Part shown: positions 16,984-26,165 of the stretch, in pieces
How positions within the stretch are numbered: position 1 is the stretch's first letter
How the letters are laid out: every line of letters begins with the position of its first letter
Source: CAYSCX01 sp964429575
GTDB taxonomy: Bacteria > Desulfobacterota > Binatia > Binatales > Binataceae
Assembly: GCA_964429575.1 (NCBI GenBank)
Contig: CAYSCX010000006.1
Span: forward strand, 62,001-126,000
DNA length: 64,000 bases
Direction: 5' to 3'
Notes under the pieces: generated by a model
What the model was told of the DNA's origin: nothing
Database searches by the model: none
Seen by the model: only the letters and a program-made list of their open reading frames with translations
Translations under genes and position numbers: made by a program

Positions 16984-17838
16984 CTAGCCGCGCAACGCCT
17001 CGGAACCGCCCACGATATCCATCAACTCGCGGGTGATTTGAGCCTGCCGCGCGCGGTTCATTTCGAGCGTCAGCGACTGAATCATTTTTTGCGCGTTGGT
17101 GGTCGCGTTGTCCATCGCGGTCATGCGCGCGCCCTGTTCCGACGCCTCGGCCTCCAGCAGCGCGTGATAAACCGCCATTTCTGTGTAGGTGCGCAAAACT
17201 ACCGGCACCAGATCGTCACGGTTGGGTTCGAACAGGTAGTTCGCCGGCTGCTTGTCAGCGGCGTCCGCGGCTTCGATCGGCAAGAGCTTCTCGTAGGTCG
17301 GATGCTGCGTGAGCGCCGAGACGAAGCGACTGTAAACGATACCGATCTCGCTGGCCTCGCCGCTTCGGAAGTCGGAGAGAAGCCGCTGCGCAATATCGCG
17401 CGCGAGTCCGATGGACGCGAGCTTGGGGCGGAAATCCATGCGCTGGCCCGCCAGCGCGATTTGATACCGGCGGTAGTGATCGACCGCCTTCTTTCCGACC
17501 GCGAACAGGCGCGGCTCAATCCCTTGCTCGCGCACGCGCTGGGACACCGCCTGTGCATTGTTCAGAACGTTCGTGTTGTAGCTGCCGCATTGGCCGCGAT
17601 CCGCCGCGACCACCACGATCAACGCGGCACGCCGCGCGCCCTCGGGCGCAGCGATTTGCTGCGATGCGAGTACGGAGTCGGCCACCCGCGTGAGCGCCTC
17701 GCCGTACGGCCGCGCATTCATCAGCGCGTCCTGCGCGCGGCGCAGCCTGGCCGCCGCGACCAGCTTCATCGCGCGCGTAATTTGCTGCGTCGATTTGGTG
17801 GACGCGATCCTGCGCCGGATCGCCTTGAGACTCGCCAT
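16984..17838 (-). CDS. atpG: ATP synthase F1 subunit gamma
   Basis: The 284-residue protein opens MASLKAIRRRIASTKSTQQITRAMKLVAAA, the conserved N-terminal helix of the central stalk. It includes ADRGQCGSYNTN and ends in TLEMNRARQAQITRELMDIVGGSEAL, the C-terminal helix. The subunit rotates inside the alpha3-beta3 head. It follows atpA after 32 bp. Confidence 0.96.
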   Translation of the reverse strand: MASLKAIRRRIASTKSTQQITRAMKLVAAARLRRAQDALMNARPYGEALTRVADSVLASQQIAAPEGARRAALIVVVAADRGQCGSYNTNVLNNAQAVSQRVREQGIEPRLFAVGKKAVDHYRRYQIALAGQRMDFRPKLASIGLARDIAQRLLSDFRSGEASEIGIVYSRFVSALTQHPTYEKLLPIEAADAADKQPANYLFEPNRDDLVPVVLRTYTEMAVYHALLEAEASEQGARMTAMDNATTNAQKMIQSLTLEMNRARQAQITRELMDIVGGSEALRG

Positions 17839-17870
17839 GGTTCAGTCGAATGCTGGTGCCGCGACCACTG

Positions 17871-19415
17871 CTATGCGGCGCGCGCACCGTCCTGCTTGCG
17901 GTGTTCCGCGAGGAACTCCTCGAGATACCTGTCGAGCGCGGCGGTTATCTTGTTGCGTAGTTCATCCGTCAACTCGCGCTTGGTGCGCACCTCGTCGAGC
18001 AGGTCCGCGTGGCGCACATCCAGATAGTCGTAGAGGCCGCGCTCGAACGGCCTGATCTGCTCGACCGAGAGCTTGTCGAAATAGCCCTGGTTGCCGGCGA
18101 AGATGATCATCACCTGCTTCTCAATCGGAATTGGTGAGTATTGCTCCTGCTTGAGCATTTCCGTGAGCCGTGCGCCGCGGCTGAGCAGCCGCTGGCTCGA
18201 CGCGTCCAAGTCCGACGCGAATTGCGCGAATGCCGCCATCTCGCGGTATTGCGCAAGGTCGAGTTTCAGCGTGCCTCCCACTTGGCGCATCGCACGAATT
18301 GACGCCGAGAATCCCACCCGCGACACCGAAAGTCCGACGTTGACGGCGGGGCGTACGTTCGAGTTGAACAGGTCGGTGTCGAGCATGATCTGACCGTCGG
18401 TGATCGACCAGACGTTGGTTGGGATGTATGACGCAACGTCGCCTGCCTGCGTCTCGATGATCGGAAGCGCCGTCAGCGAACCGCCACCCATTTCCTGGTT
18501 GAGCTTCGCCGCGCGCTCCAGAAGCCGCGAGTGAAGATAGAAGACGTCGCCCGGGTACGCCTCGCGTCCCGGCGGGCGGCGAAGCAGCAGCGAGAGTTGC
18601 CGGTACGACTGCGCATGCTTGGTGAGATCATCGTAGATGACCAGCGCGTGACGACTAGAGTCGCGGAAGTACTCCGCCATCGTGCATCCGCTGTACGGCG
18701 CGATGAATTGCAGCGGAGCGGATTCCGACGCGGTCGCCGCGATGACGGTGGTGTAGTCCATCGCACCGTAGCGCCGCAGCCTCTCGACCAGCTGCGCGAC
18801 CGTGGAGCGTTTCTGCCCGACCGCGATGTAAAAGCACTGCACATTCTGACCGCGCTGATTGATGATCGTGTCGATCGCAATCGCGGTCTTCCCGGTCTGC
18901 CGGTCTCCGATGATCAGTTCGCGCTGGCCGCGCCCTATCTGCGTGGTTGAGTCGATAACCTTGATACCGGTTTGAAGCGGCTCCTTGACGGGCTGGCGGC
19001 GAATGATACCGGGCGCCTTTATCTCAATTCGGCGCGTCTGGGTCGATTTGATCGGTCCCTTCTCGTCGATCGGCTGTCCGAGCGCGTTGACCACGCGGCC
19101 CAACAGCGCCTCGCCGACCGGCACCTCGGCGATTCTGCCGGTGCGCTTAACCTCGTCACCCTCGCCAATCGCCTGCGGATCGCCGAACAACACCGCGCCG
19201 ACGTTGTCCTCTTCGAGGTTCAGCACCATCCCGAAGACTTGATGGGGAAATTCGAGCAACTCGCCCTGCGCCGCATTCTGCAATCCGTAGATGCGCGCGA
19301 TGCCGTCGCCGCATGAAAGCACGCGTCCGGTTTCGCGCACCGATATGCTGCCCTCGAATCCCTTGATCTCGTTCTTCAGGATTTCGCTGATTTCGGACGG
19401 TCTGATTTCCGCCAT
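17871..19415 (-). CDS. atpA: ATP synthase F1 subunit alpha
   Basis: The 514-residue protein begins MAEIRPSEISEILKNEIKGF, has the non-catalytic nucleotide site GDRQTGKTAIAIDTIINQ (about residue 170), QKRSTVAQLVERL, and the alpha-specific PGDVFYLHSRLLERAA. It forms the F1 head with beta. It is preceded by atpH at 18 bp. Codon use and length match its neighbours. Confidence 0.97.
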   Translation of the reverse strand: MAEIRPSEISEILKNEIKGFEGSISVRETGRVLSCGDGIARIYGLQNAAQGELLEFPHQVFGMVLNLEEDNVGAVLFGDPQAIGEGDEVKRTGRIAEVPVGEALLGRVVNALGQPIDEKGPIKSTQTRRIEIKAPGIIRRQPVKEPLQTGIKVIDSTTQIGRGQRELIIGDRQTGKTAIAIDTIINQRGQNVQCFYIAVGQKRSTVAQLVERLRRYGAMDYTTVIAATASESAPLQFIAPYSGCTMAEYFRDSSRHALVIYDDLTKHAQSYRQLSLLLRRPPGREAYPGDVFYLHSRLLERAAKLNQEMGGGSLTALPIIETQAGDVASYIPTNVWSITDGQIMLDTDLFNSNVRPAVNVGLSVSRVGFSASIRAMRQVGGTLKLDLAQYREMAAFAQFASDLDASSQRLLSRGARLTEMLKQEQYSPIPIEKQVMIIFAGNQGYFDKLSVEQIRPFERGLYDYLDVRHADLLDEVRTKRELTDELRNKITAALDRYLEEFLAEHRKQDGARAA

Positions 19416-19433
19416 AACCTCGAACTCCGCCGG

Positions 19434-19967
19434 CTAACCCGCAAGCCTGCGCTGCGCCTGTGCGAGTCTGTGCGCGAGACTTCCGTCGTAGGTCTTTCCT
19501 TCCAGCTCCGCGACCACCCCGCCAATCAACGACGTATCGACGTTGACGGTGGGAATAATCTGTTTGCGCGCGATCGACGCCAGTCCCGCGACGACGCGCT
19601 GTATCTGCGCATCGGAGGGCGGCGCCGCGAACGTCAGCGATGCGCGCGCACGCCCCAGCAACTGATCGACCAGGTCCTGGTACGCGTCCGAAATCGCCGC
19701 CATTTCCGAGATGCGTCCGTGACGCGCGACCACTACCGCCAGCGATCGCAATGGGAAGCTCAGTTCAAGCCGCTCCGCGATCTTCGCCATCGCCTGCTGG
19801 CGCGACTCCAGCGAAAGTTGCGGTGACGCGAGCCGTTCGCGCAACTCCGGCGACTCGACCATCGCAGCGAATTTCTTCAATTCTTCGCCCCACTGCTCGG
19901 CTTGCGACCGCCCGGCAAGCTCGAGCAACGCGCGTGCGTAGCGCCTTGCTACCCGCGTCCCCCTCAT
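19434..19967 (-). CDS. atpH: ATP synthase subunit delta
   Basis: The 177-residue protein has the delta/OSCP layout: helical N-terminal domain starting VARRYARALLELA and a C-terminal segment with VNVDTSLIGGVVAELEGKTYDGSLAHRL. It links the peripheral stalk to the top of F1. Its start overlaps the end of atpF by 4 bp (ATGA type), indicating translational coupling. Confidence 0.93.
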   Translation of the reverse strand: MRGTRVARRYARALLELAGRSQAEQWGEELKKFAAMVESPELRERLASPQLSLESRQQAMAKIAERLELSFPLRSLAVVVARHGRISEMAAISDAYQDLVDQLLGRARASLTFAAPPSDAQIQRVVAGLASIARKQIIPTVNVDTSLIGGVVAELEGKTYDGSLAHRLAQAQRRLAG

Positions 19968-20542
19968 TGACTGCTCTCCTGTCCGAGGCGATCGACAAAC
20001 CCGTCGATGAGCCGCACCTGATCGTATGGCTGGAAGCTTCGTGCGATCAGTTCACGCGCCAGCGCGGCGGAAGTCGCCGCGAGCTGCTCGCGAAGCCGCC
20101 GCTGCGCCGCCTCCGCGAGTGCTGCCGCGGCTTGCTCCGCGTCGGTGCGGATTCGTGCTGCACCTGAGCGCGCACCGTCCGCAATCTGGCGAACCTGGTG
20201 GACGGTTTCAGCATCGAGATCCGCGACGAGCCGTCTCAGTTCCGCATCGAGCGATGCGACGCGCTCACGCGCTTGGGCAGACAGCCGTTCGGCCTCCGAA
20301 AAGGCGCTCTGCGCGCGCCCGATCGTATCGCGAATCGCACCGGCCTGATCGCGAATGAAGCTCGCGACCAGCGGCCGCGCGAAATAGATCACTAAGCCTA
20401 CGAAGATGGTGAAATTGATCGCGAAGAACGCCAGGCTCGACCAATCGACGCCGTGATGCTCGCCGTCGGCGCCCGACGCCCACGCGTTCGCGCACCAAAG
20501 CGCGACGACCGCCGCCGCCGTTATGACCGACCGTAGTCTCAC
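19964..20542 (-). CDS. atpF: ATP synthase F0 subunit b
   Basis: The 192-residue protein has an N-terminal signal-like or membrane segment, a second transmembrane helix (FFAINFTIFVGLVIYFARPL), then a long charged helix rich in Ala, Arg and Glu that forms the peripheral stalk. The two N-terminal hydrophobic segments make this the longer of the two b-type subunits. It is 12 bp after the b'-type gene. Genes for a and c subunits are not in the window, so F0 is split between two loci. Confidence 0.9.
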   Translation of the reverse strand: MRLRSVITAAAVVALWCANAWASGADGEHHGVDWSSLAFFAINFTIFVGLVIYFARPLVASFIRDQAGAIRDTIGRAQSAFSEAERLSAQARERVASLDAELRRLVADLDAETVHQVRQIADGARSGAARIRTDAEQAAAALAEAAQRRLREQLAATSAALARELIARSFQPYDQVRLIDGFVDRLGQESSQ

Positions 20543-20554
20543 CTGTCAGATGCT

Positions 20555-21007
20555 TCAGCTCGAACCGCGGCCCACATCGAGCCGGCGCCCGAGCACGCGC
20601 TCAGCCAGTTCAGCGGCAAGCGAACGGCCCGTGCGTTCCAGTTCGCCCTGTGCCGCCCTAAGCTCATCTTCTACTGTGGCCCTCGCCCGTTCGAGCAACT
20701 CGTGCGCCTCCGCCTTGGCCTTCTCCACGATTTCGGCGGCTTCGCCCTCGACGCGCCGGCGCTCTGCATCGCGCTTTGCGAGCGCCTCCCGGCGCACCTG
20801 CGCGAGCCTGCGCTCGCGCTCCTCGTCGGCCGCCCTGGCCTCCTTCAGTAGTTGCTCGGTGCGGGCACCCAGATCCTTGAGCCTGCGTTCGCGCTCGGAA
20901 AGCAGGTTGAGGAATGGGCGGAAAAACAGTCGGCTGAATATAAACCAGAAAATGAGAAACGAAACAATCAGCGCAAAGAAGGTTCCCCAGTTGGGCGGAA
21001 TGTGCAT
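20555..21007 (-). CDS. ATP synthase F0 subunit b' (b-type, second copy)
   Basis: The 150-residue protein starts with a membrane helix (NWGTFFALIVSFLIFWFIFSRLFF) and continues as one long amphipathic helix with many Glu/Arg/Ala residues (LLSERERRLKDLGARTEQLL). It is the first gene of the ATP synthase operon and forms a heterodimeric stalk with b. The b'-b-delta-alpha-gamma-beta-epsilon order after a bactofilin gene is familiar from deltaproteobacterial-type genomes. Confidence 0.9.
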   Translation of the reverse strand: MHIPPNWGTFFALIVSFLIFWFIFSRLFFRPFLNLLSERERRLKDLGARTEQLLKEARAADEERERRLAQVRREALAKRDAERRRVEGEAAEIVEKAKAEAHELLERARATVEDELRAAQGELERTGRSLAAELAERVLGRRLDVGRGSS

Positions 21008-21092
21008 TTTACGGCCTCTCCCCCAAGGGGTTTAACACAAGCCGAAGCGTCGTGGGAGATGCGGACGAACGTGCTCTGCGCGCGCTAAACCA

Positions 21093-21629
21093 TCAGGCTT
21101 GCTTATGCACCGCCGCCTGCGCGAGCCGCTCCTCCTTGGGGAAAACCGTTATCTTGCTGTCGTGCGCGCTCTCGGGCTGCATCGAGCAGTGACCCTCGAA
21201 CAGCGCGCCCTCGTGAATCACCAGCACCGGTGCGGCGAGGTTGCCGAGCACCCGCGCCGCCGGACGAATCTCGATGCGTTGCGATGCGGAGATGTCGCCG
21301 CTCACCTTGCCAGCGACGGTCACCGATGCCGCCTTGATCTGCGCGGTCACCACCGCGGTCTCACCGATCGTGAGGTTGTCCTTCGCGTTGATTTCGCCGT
21401 CGACCTGTCCGTCGATGCGAGCGGGGCCGTCGAACGAAATCTTTCCGTTGATCTTCGAGCCCTTGTCGAGATAGGCGCGCCCCTCGGGGCTCGCGGCGGG
21501 CGCCAGCGGCCGCGTCACCGGCGCTCGTTCGTTGTTGCCCATCTCAACCGGGCCACCGGGACGGGTCGGCGCGCCGATCACTTGTTCAGGCTTGTTCACC
21601 TTCTCCGTTTCCTTGCCGAAAAGCGCCAT
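21093..21629 (-). CDS. Bactofilin (polymer-forming cytoskeletal protein)
   Basis: The 178-residue protein has a disordered, Pro-rich N-terminus and a central right-handed beta-helix domain (about residues 55-150) with the repeating pattern seen in INGKISFDGPARIDGQVDGE, then AKDNLTIGETAVVTAQI and GDISASQRIEIRPAARV. Bactofilins polymerise without nucleotide and scaffold cell-envelope and shape functions. A strong ribosome site (GGAGGAAT) precedes the ATG. It is 85 bp upstream of the ATP synthase operon on the same strand and may be co-transcribed with it. Confidence 0.9.
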   Translation of the reverse strand: MALFGKETEKVNKPEQVIGAPTRPGGPVEMGNNERAPVTRPLAPAASPEGRAYLDKGSKINGKISFDGPARIDGQVDGEINAKDNLTIGETAVVTAQIKAASVTVAGKVSGDISASQRIEIRPAARVLGNLAAPVLVIHEGALFEGHCSMQPESAHDSKITVFPKEERLAQAAVHKQA

Positions 21630-21975
21630 GCCGATTCCTCCCTGCGAACTCCACGGAACCTGCGAATCGAGTCTCGTTCGAGTTTAGGTCTCGCTTCCAG
21701 TCAATGCAATTGCGAGTGTCAAATTAGAGCCGCGTGGTGTCGATTACCGCTTCCCAGCTTGGACGATCATCGCATCGCGAAATTCACTGAAACATCGCGA
21801 ACGCGCGTAGCATCGCTCCCTGTCGCACACTTCGCTTCGATTCGGCTTTAACGAGTTGGCATGCGAGGTGTGCGTTTGTAGCATGAAGCAGGACACCGCC
21901 GGTTAGGCAGCGCGTAACCGCTGCGGCGCCTTGGTCAGTTTTTGCACGCGCCAATCGCAGAAGGAGAAAACCGCT

Positions 21976-22377
21976 ATGGCGTCGATTCCGGACAAGTTTC
22001 AGGATCTGTTCGCCCCCGACAAGAAGTCGTTCGCGTTCATCGCGACCGTGATGCCCGACGGGTCGCCGCAGGTGACGCCGGTTTGGTTCGACTACGTTGG
22101 CGGGAAGATTCGCGTCAACACTGCACGCGGCCGCGTCAAGGCGAAAAACATGGCTGAGGGCAAGCGCGTCGCGTTGGCGATCCTGGATCCGGAAAATCCC
22201 TATCGGTACATCCAGGTTCGCGGGCCTGTCGTGCGGGTCACCGAAAAAGACGCGGACGCGCACATCGACTCGCTAGCGAAGAAATACATGGGCCGCGATC
22301 GCTACCCGTTTCATCAGCCCGGCGTGGTGCGCGTGATCTACGAAATTGAACCGGCATCCGTGCAGGTAATGGGCTAG
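21976..22377 (+). CDS. PPOX-class pyridoxamine-oxidase-fold protein (probably F420- or FMN-dependent)
   Basis: From the ATG at 21976 (GAAGGAGAAAA upstream) the protein has 133 residues of a split beta-barrel: FAFIATVMPDGSPQVTPVWFDY, then KIRVNTARGRVKAKNM, then ALAILDPENPYRYIQVRGPV. This is the TIGR03618-like PPOX family pattern, whose members bind F420 or a flavin and reduce small substrates. The substrate cannot be assigned. It stands alone upstream of miaB on the same strand. Confidence 0.85.
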   Translation: MASIPDKFQDLFAPDKKSFAFIATVMPDGSPQVTPVWFDYVGGKIRVNTARGRVKAKNMAEGKRVALAILDPENPYRYIQVRGPVVRVTEKDADAHIDSLAKKYMGRDRYPFHQPGVVRVIYEIEPASVQVMG

Positions 22378-22447
22378 CGTCGAACCGCGCGGGAGTGCGC
22401 GCGTTGTGCCGCAGTTGCACGATGACCTAAGATCATTCGCCGCACCG

Positions 22448-23767
22448 ATGAATGCCGAGAACGCAAGCGCGCCCAAGGTCTATCTCGAGACCTACGGCTG
22501 CCAGATGAATATCGCAGACAGTGAAACCGTGCGCGCGATCCTGCGCCGCGCCGGGTATGCGGCGGCCGAACGGCCCGAAGACGCCGACGCGATCCTCATC
22601 AACACGTGCGCGATTCGTGAGCGCGCCGAGGAGCGCGTGCTCGGGCGGCTCGGCGATCTCGCACGCCTGAAGCATCGGCGTCCCGAAGTGAAGCTGGGAT
22701 TGCTCGGATGCATGGCGCAGCACAATCGCGCCGCACTGATCGAGCAGGCTCCCTACCTCGACATTGTCGCCGGCCCCGACTCATATCGGCGGTTGCCGGA
22801 AATGCTCGGCCGCGCGGGCTTCGACCCCGCAGTGGACGTCCGCCTGGACCGCGACGAAACCTACGCTGACATCGCGCCCGACCACTCGGGCAGCGTGCGC
22901 GCGTACGTTACCGTGATGCGCGGATGCGACAAGTTCTGCGCTTTCTGCGTCGTGCCGTACGTGCGCGGACGCGAGCGATCACTCGCGCCCACCGATATCA
23001 TTGCGCAAGTGCGCGAGCTGGCCGGTCGCGGCGTCAAGGAAGTCGTCCTGCTCGGCCAGACCGTCAACGCCTACCGCTTCGGCGGGATAGGCTTCGGCGC
23101 GCTGCTTCAATCGGTTGGGCGCATCGACGGCATCGAGCGCATCCGTTTCACCTCGCCGCATCCCGCCGACATGACGCAGGATGTGATCGATGCGGTGGCA
23201 TCAGAGCCCAAGGTGCAGCCGTACCTGCATCTACCCGTGCAATCAGGCTCCGACCGCGTGCTCCATGCGATGGATCGCGGTTACACCGTCGCCGAATATC
23301 TCGATCTCGTCGCGAGGGTTCGGCGTGCGATCCCCTGTCTCGCGCTATCGACCGACATCATCGTCGGATTTCACGGCGAGGGCGAAAGCGATTTCGAGGC
23401 GACGCTCGAATTGATGCGCACGGTCGGCTACGACTCGGCGTTCACGTTCAAATACTCGCTTCGCGAGCACACCCGCGCCTTCAAGCTCGGCGATACGGTG
23501 GACGACGATGCGAAGGCGCGGCGCTTGGCGGCGGTGATTGCGCTTCAGGAGCGCATGTCACTCGAGTGCAACCGCGCGCTGATCGGGCAGCGTTTCCCGG
23601 TGCTCGTCGAGGGCTCCGCGCGGCGCGGCGAGCGAATGCTCGCGGGCAAGACGCCGCAGTTCAAGACCGCGGTGTTCCCTGCTGCACCCGGAATCATCGT
23701 CGGCGACACTGCCCTGGTGCGCGTGGAATCCGCGACCGCCCACTCGCTCAGCTGCTCACTCACCTGA
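22448..23767 (+). CDS. miaB: tRNA-2-methylthio-N6-dimethylallyladenosine synthase MiaB
   Basis: The 439-residue radical-SAM methylthiotransferase has the UPF0004 domain (YLETYGCQMNIADSE, NTCAIRE, GCMAQ with three cluster cysteines), the radical SAM motif CxxxCxxC in GCDKFCAFCVVPYVRGRE, and a C-terminal TRAM domain. It adds the 2-methylthio group to i6A37 of tRNA. ATG 22448 is chosen because conserved sequence begins about 10 residues later. A GTG at 22406 with GGGAG upstream is a fair alternative. Its stop overlaps the convergent lipoprotein gene by 8 bp. Confidence 0.95.
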   Translation: MNAENASAPKVYLETYGCQMNIADSETVRAILRRAGYAAAERPEDADAILINTCAIRERAEERVLGRLGDLARLKHRRPEVKLGLLGCMAQHNRAALIEQAPYLDIVAGPDSYRRLPEMLGRAGFDPAVDVRLDRDETYADIAPDHSGSVRAYVTVMRGCDKFCAFCVVPYVRGRERSLAPTDIIAQVRELAGRGVKEVVLLGQTVNAYRFGGIGFGALLQSVGRIDGIERIRFTSPHPADMTQDVIDAVASEPKVQPYLHLPVQSGSDRVLHAMDRGYTVAEYLDLVARVRRAIPCLALSTDIIVGFHGEGESDFEATLELMRTVGYDSAFTFKYSLREHTRAFKLGDTVDDDAKARRLAAVIALQERMSLECNRALIGQRFPVLVEGSARRGERMLAGKTPQFKTAVFPAAPGIIVGDTALVRVESATAHSLSCSLT

Positions 23768-24878
23768 CGTACACAGGGTTCGAATATATCCACGGCAGCC
23801 CCGACCGGTACGCCTCGACGCGATAGGCTCCGGGAACGCTCGGCGCGAATTCTATCTGAGTCGCATTTTCCACCGACGCTACCTCGACGCCATTGGCGAG
23901 CATTACGATTCGTTCTGCCGCATCATGCAATTCGGCGCGCAGCGCAACGCCCGGAGCAAGGTCCACTTCCTCACCCATCATCGCGCGCTCTTGTGCGCGC
24001 TGCGCATAGAAACCGAAGTTGGGCACGTAGCCCAGGATGTCGAAGCTGACATATGAATGTCCGCGCTTGAGAGCTTCGACCACCGGGCCGATTTGCCGCT
24101 CGCGCGCCAGAACATGAGTCGTGAATACAAGCATTCGCTGAGCCGGAGTGCCGACTTTCGCGCCAAGCACGCTCATCTCGCGCGCGGCGCCCATTCCCGC
24201 AAGCAGCGTCACGTGAGCGCCGGCAGCCATGCGATCGTACGCGGAAATGTCGGGGACCGGCCGCACGTCAAATCTCTTGAAGAATCGGTCGGCGCCAAGG
24301 AACAGCGCGCTCACGTATCGCGACGATTCGCTTCGTTCGCTCCACTGCGCACCGAGGTTGTAGACCTCCATCGCGTCGGCGAGCGCGTAGTCGGCCGCCG
24401 ACTCGAATCGCGATGCGCCCGCAACCCCCGCTATACCGCCCTGGTCGCGAATCGCAGCGATTAGGTCCGTAGTGCCGAGCTTCGGAGCGATCGGCGCGGT
24501 GAGGTTGAACCCCAACACTTCGCCACCGCCCGAGCCCGCCGCGAAGGAGGCACCTGCGATGAACAGGATTTGGTTGGTGAACCCGCTTGCGCCATAGTCC
24601 GCGTTGGAGTCGGCCCGGTCGGCGACAAACATGAAATCGATCTGCGACTTGAGCGCCAGATCCGCTGCCTCGACCTCGCTGATTCCGCTCGCGCGCAGGC
24701 GGAAATCCACGACACCGCGATAATCGCGCAGACCCGGAATTCCGCGCGCCGGCATGATGAATCGCGCAGGTGGAAGTTGTGTGCTCGGCAGCGGCGCGGC
24801 GCACCCGGCCACAAGGGCAGCAGCGGCAATCGCCAGCGCCAGCACCCATCGCGTCGTGCGCACCGCAGCAAGCGTCAT
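23760..24878 (-). CDS. PHP-superfamily-like lipoprotein of unknown function
   Basis: The 372-residue protein has a lipoprotein signal (hydrophobic run to LVAGC) and a domain with PHP-like organisation: YRGVVDFRLRASGISEVEAADLALKSQIDFMFVADRA, where the usual His-x-His and Asp metal ligands of PHP phosphoesterases are mostly replaced. A C-terminal beta domain (ERIVMLANGVEVASVENA) follows. A catalytic role is doubtful; it may be a binding protein at the inner or outer membrane. It starts at the last base of the upstream SDR gene, so the pair is probably co-transcribed. Confidence 0.55.
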   Translation of the reverse strand: MTLAAVRTTRWVLALAIAAAALVAGCAAPLPSTQLPPARFIMPARGIPGLRDYRGVVDFRLRASGISEVEAADLALKSQIDFMFVADRADSNADYGASGFTNQILFIAGASFAAGSGGGEVLGFNLTAPIAPKLGTTDLIAAIRDQGGIAGVAGASRFESAADYALADAMEVYNLGAQWSERSESSRYVSALFLGADRFFKRFDVRPVPDISAYDRMAAGAHVTLLAGMGAAREMSVLGAKVGTPAQRMLVFTTHVLARERQIGPVVEALKRGHSYVSFDILGYVPNFGFYAQRAQERAMMGEEVDLAPGVALRAELHDAAERIVMLANGVEVASVENATQIEFAPSVPGAYRVEAYRSGLPWIYSNPVYVR

Positions 24879-25663
24879 TAGATGAGCGAGCGTCCCTGGG
24901 CGCCATCAACCGGGATGCAAGCGCCGGTGATCCAGCTCGCGCGCGGCGATGCGAGCATCACCGCCGCGTACGCGACCTCCTCGGGACGACCCAGACGTCC
25001 GGCGGGGAGCTCGTGACTGACGAAGTCGCGCTCGAACGCGGGATTCTCCTTGAAACGGCGTTCCCAACTGCCGCCCGGATATAGGATCGAGCCCGGCGCG
25101 ATCGAATTGACCCGGATGTTCTTCGGTGCAAGCTCGCGCGCGAGCATCTTGGTCGCCGAGATCATCGCGGCCTTCGACGCGTTGTACGTCAGCAGGCCGC
25201 CCGCCTCGCGTCCCCAAATCGAGGCAATATTGATGATCGATCCGCCGCCGCGCTTTTCCATGTGCGGTGCGCACAGCCGCGCCAAGCGCACTGCTGCGAA
25301 GGTGTTCAGTTCGAACATCGCGCGCCATTCGTCGTCACTGGTCTCCGCGAGTCCGCCCGGCTTCGCCGCACCGGCATTGTTGACAAGGATGTCGATGCCG
25401 CCGTGCTCATGCACGACTGCGTCGACGAATCGATCCATGTCCGATGGGTTCGTTACGTCACCGACGAATCCTCCGCCTCCTCTCGCGCCGTGGCTGGTGG
25501 TGATGCCGTGAGTTACTCCGCCAACCGCCATCACCGCCTGCGCCGTTCTCGCGCAGATCATCACCGTCGCCCCTTCCTCGGCGAGCGCTTCGGCCATCGC
25601 GCGGCCGAGCCCGCGGCTTGCGCCGGTCACCAACGCGACTTTCCCTTTTAGTCCGAGATCCAT
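24878..25663 (-). CDS. SDR-family oxidoreductase (FabG-like)
   Basis: The 261-residue protein is a classical short-chain dehydrogenase: VALVTGASRGLGRAMAEAL (Rossmann TGxxxGxG), DILVNNAGA, active-site Ser in IINIASIWG and YNASK with the catalytic Tyr-Lys, and VNSIAPGSI. It likely oxidises or reduces a ketone/alcohol with NAD(P)H. The substrate is not deducible. The gene joins the downstream lipoprotein gene without a gap. Confidence 0.9.
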   Translation of the reverse strand: MDLGLKGKVALVTGASRGLGRAMAEALAEEGATVMICARTAQAVMAVGGVTHGITTSHGARGGGGFVGDVTNPSDMDRFVDAVVHEHGGIDILVNNAGAAKPGGLAETSDDEWRAMFELNTFAAVRLARLCAPHMEKRGGGSIINIASIWGREAGGLLTYNASKAAMISATKMLARELAPKNIRVNSIAPGSILYPGGSWERRFKENPAFERDFVSHELPAGRLGRPEEVAYAAVMLASPRASWITGACIPVDGAQGRSLI

Positions 25664-25855
25664 TTGCAGCTCCTGGACTCGTTCGCCGAGTCAATGATCG
25701 GTCGTGCGGCCAGATCGCAGACTTATCATTATCAGAGCGCGATTCGACGCTTGAAGAAGAGACCGCGCACGCGCGCTCGTTGAAGACCGCGTAGTTGACT
25801 CTGTCGGAATGCGGCCCTAAGCTCACTGAGCCGAAGGGTGGACTGACACAAAACG

Positions 25856-26053
25856 ATGGAAATCAGGGTCGAAGGCTCCTTGGATCAGGCGATGCGCGTG
25901 CTCAAGCGCAAGCTCGCCAAAGAAGGCGTGTTCAAGGAGATGAAGAAGCGGGCGTATTACGAAAAGCCCAGTGTCCGCCGCAAGCGCAAACGCTCCGAGG
26001 CACAGCGCCGCCGCCGCAAAGAGCAGCGCCGCCGCAGAGCGTCGTCGCTCTAG
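25856..26053 (+). CDS. rpsU: 30S ribosomal protein S21
   Basis: The 65-residue basic protein matches S21: MEIRVEGSLDQAMRVLKRKL, then KEGVFKEMKKRAYYEKPS, then a tail of mixed Arg/Lys ending RRRRASSL. S21 helps the 30S subunit select mRNA start sites. The longer-than-usual basic tail is the only oddity. Confidence 0.93.
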   Translation: MEIRVEGSLDQAMRVLKRKLAKEGVFKEMKKRAYYEKPSVRRKRKRSEAQRRRRKEQRRRRASSL

Positions 26054-26165
26054 CTCCTGCTCGAAATAGGCCTTTGAATCTCGCCCGACCCGCGGCAGTG
26101 CGGGCGTGGTTGCAGAACCGCACTTTGCAGCCGCGAGTGAGCTTGCAAGATCTCGCGAGTCTCTG

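Noticed and set aside
15384..17036. Long open frame (550 codons) on the plus strand
   Set aside because: It is antisense to atpD/atpC, is His/Arg/Leu-rich and matches nothing; long antisense frames are expected at this GC content.
16603..18027. 474-codon plus-strand frame
   Set aside because: Antisense to atpD, atpG and atpA, which are certain.
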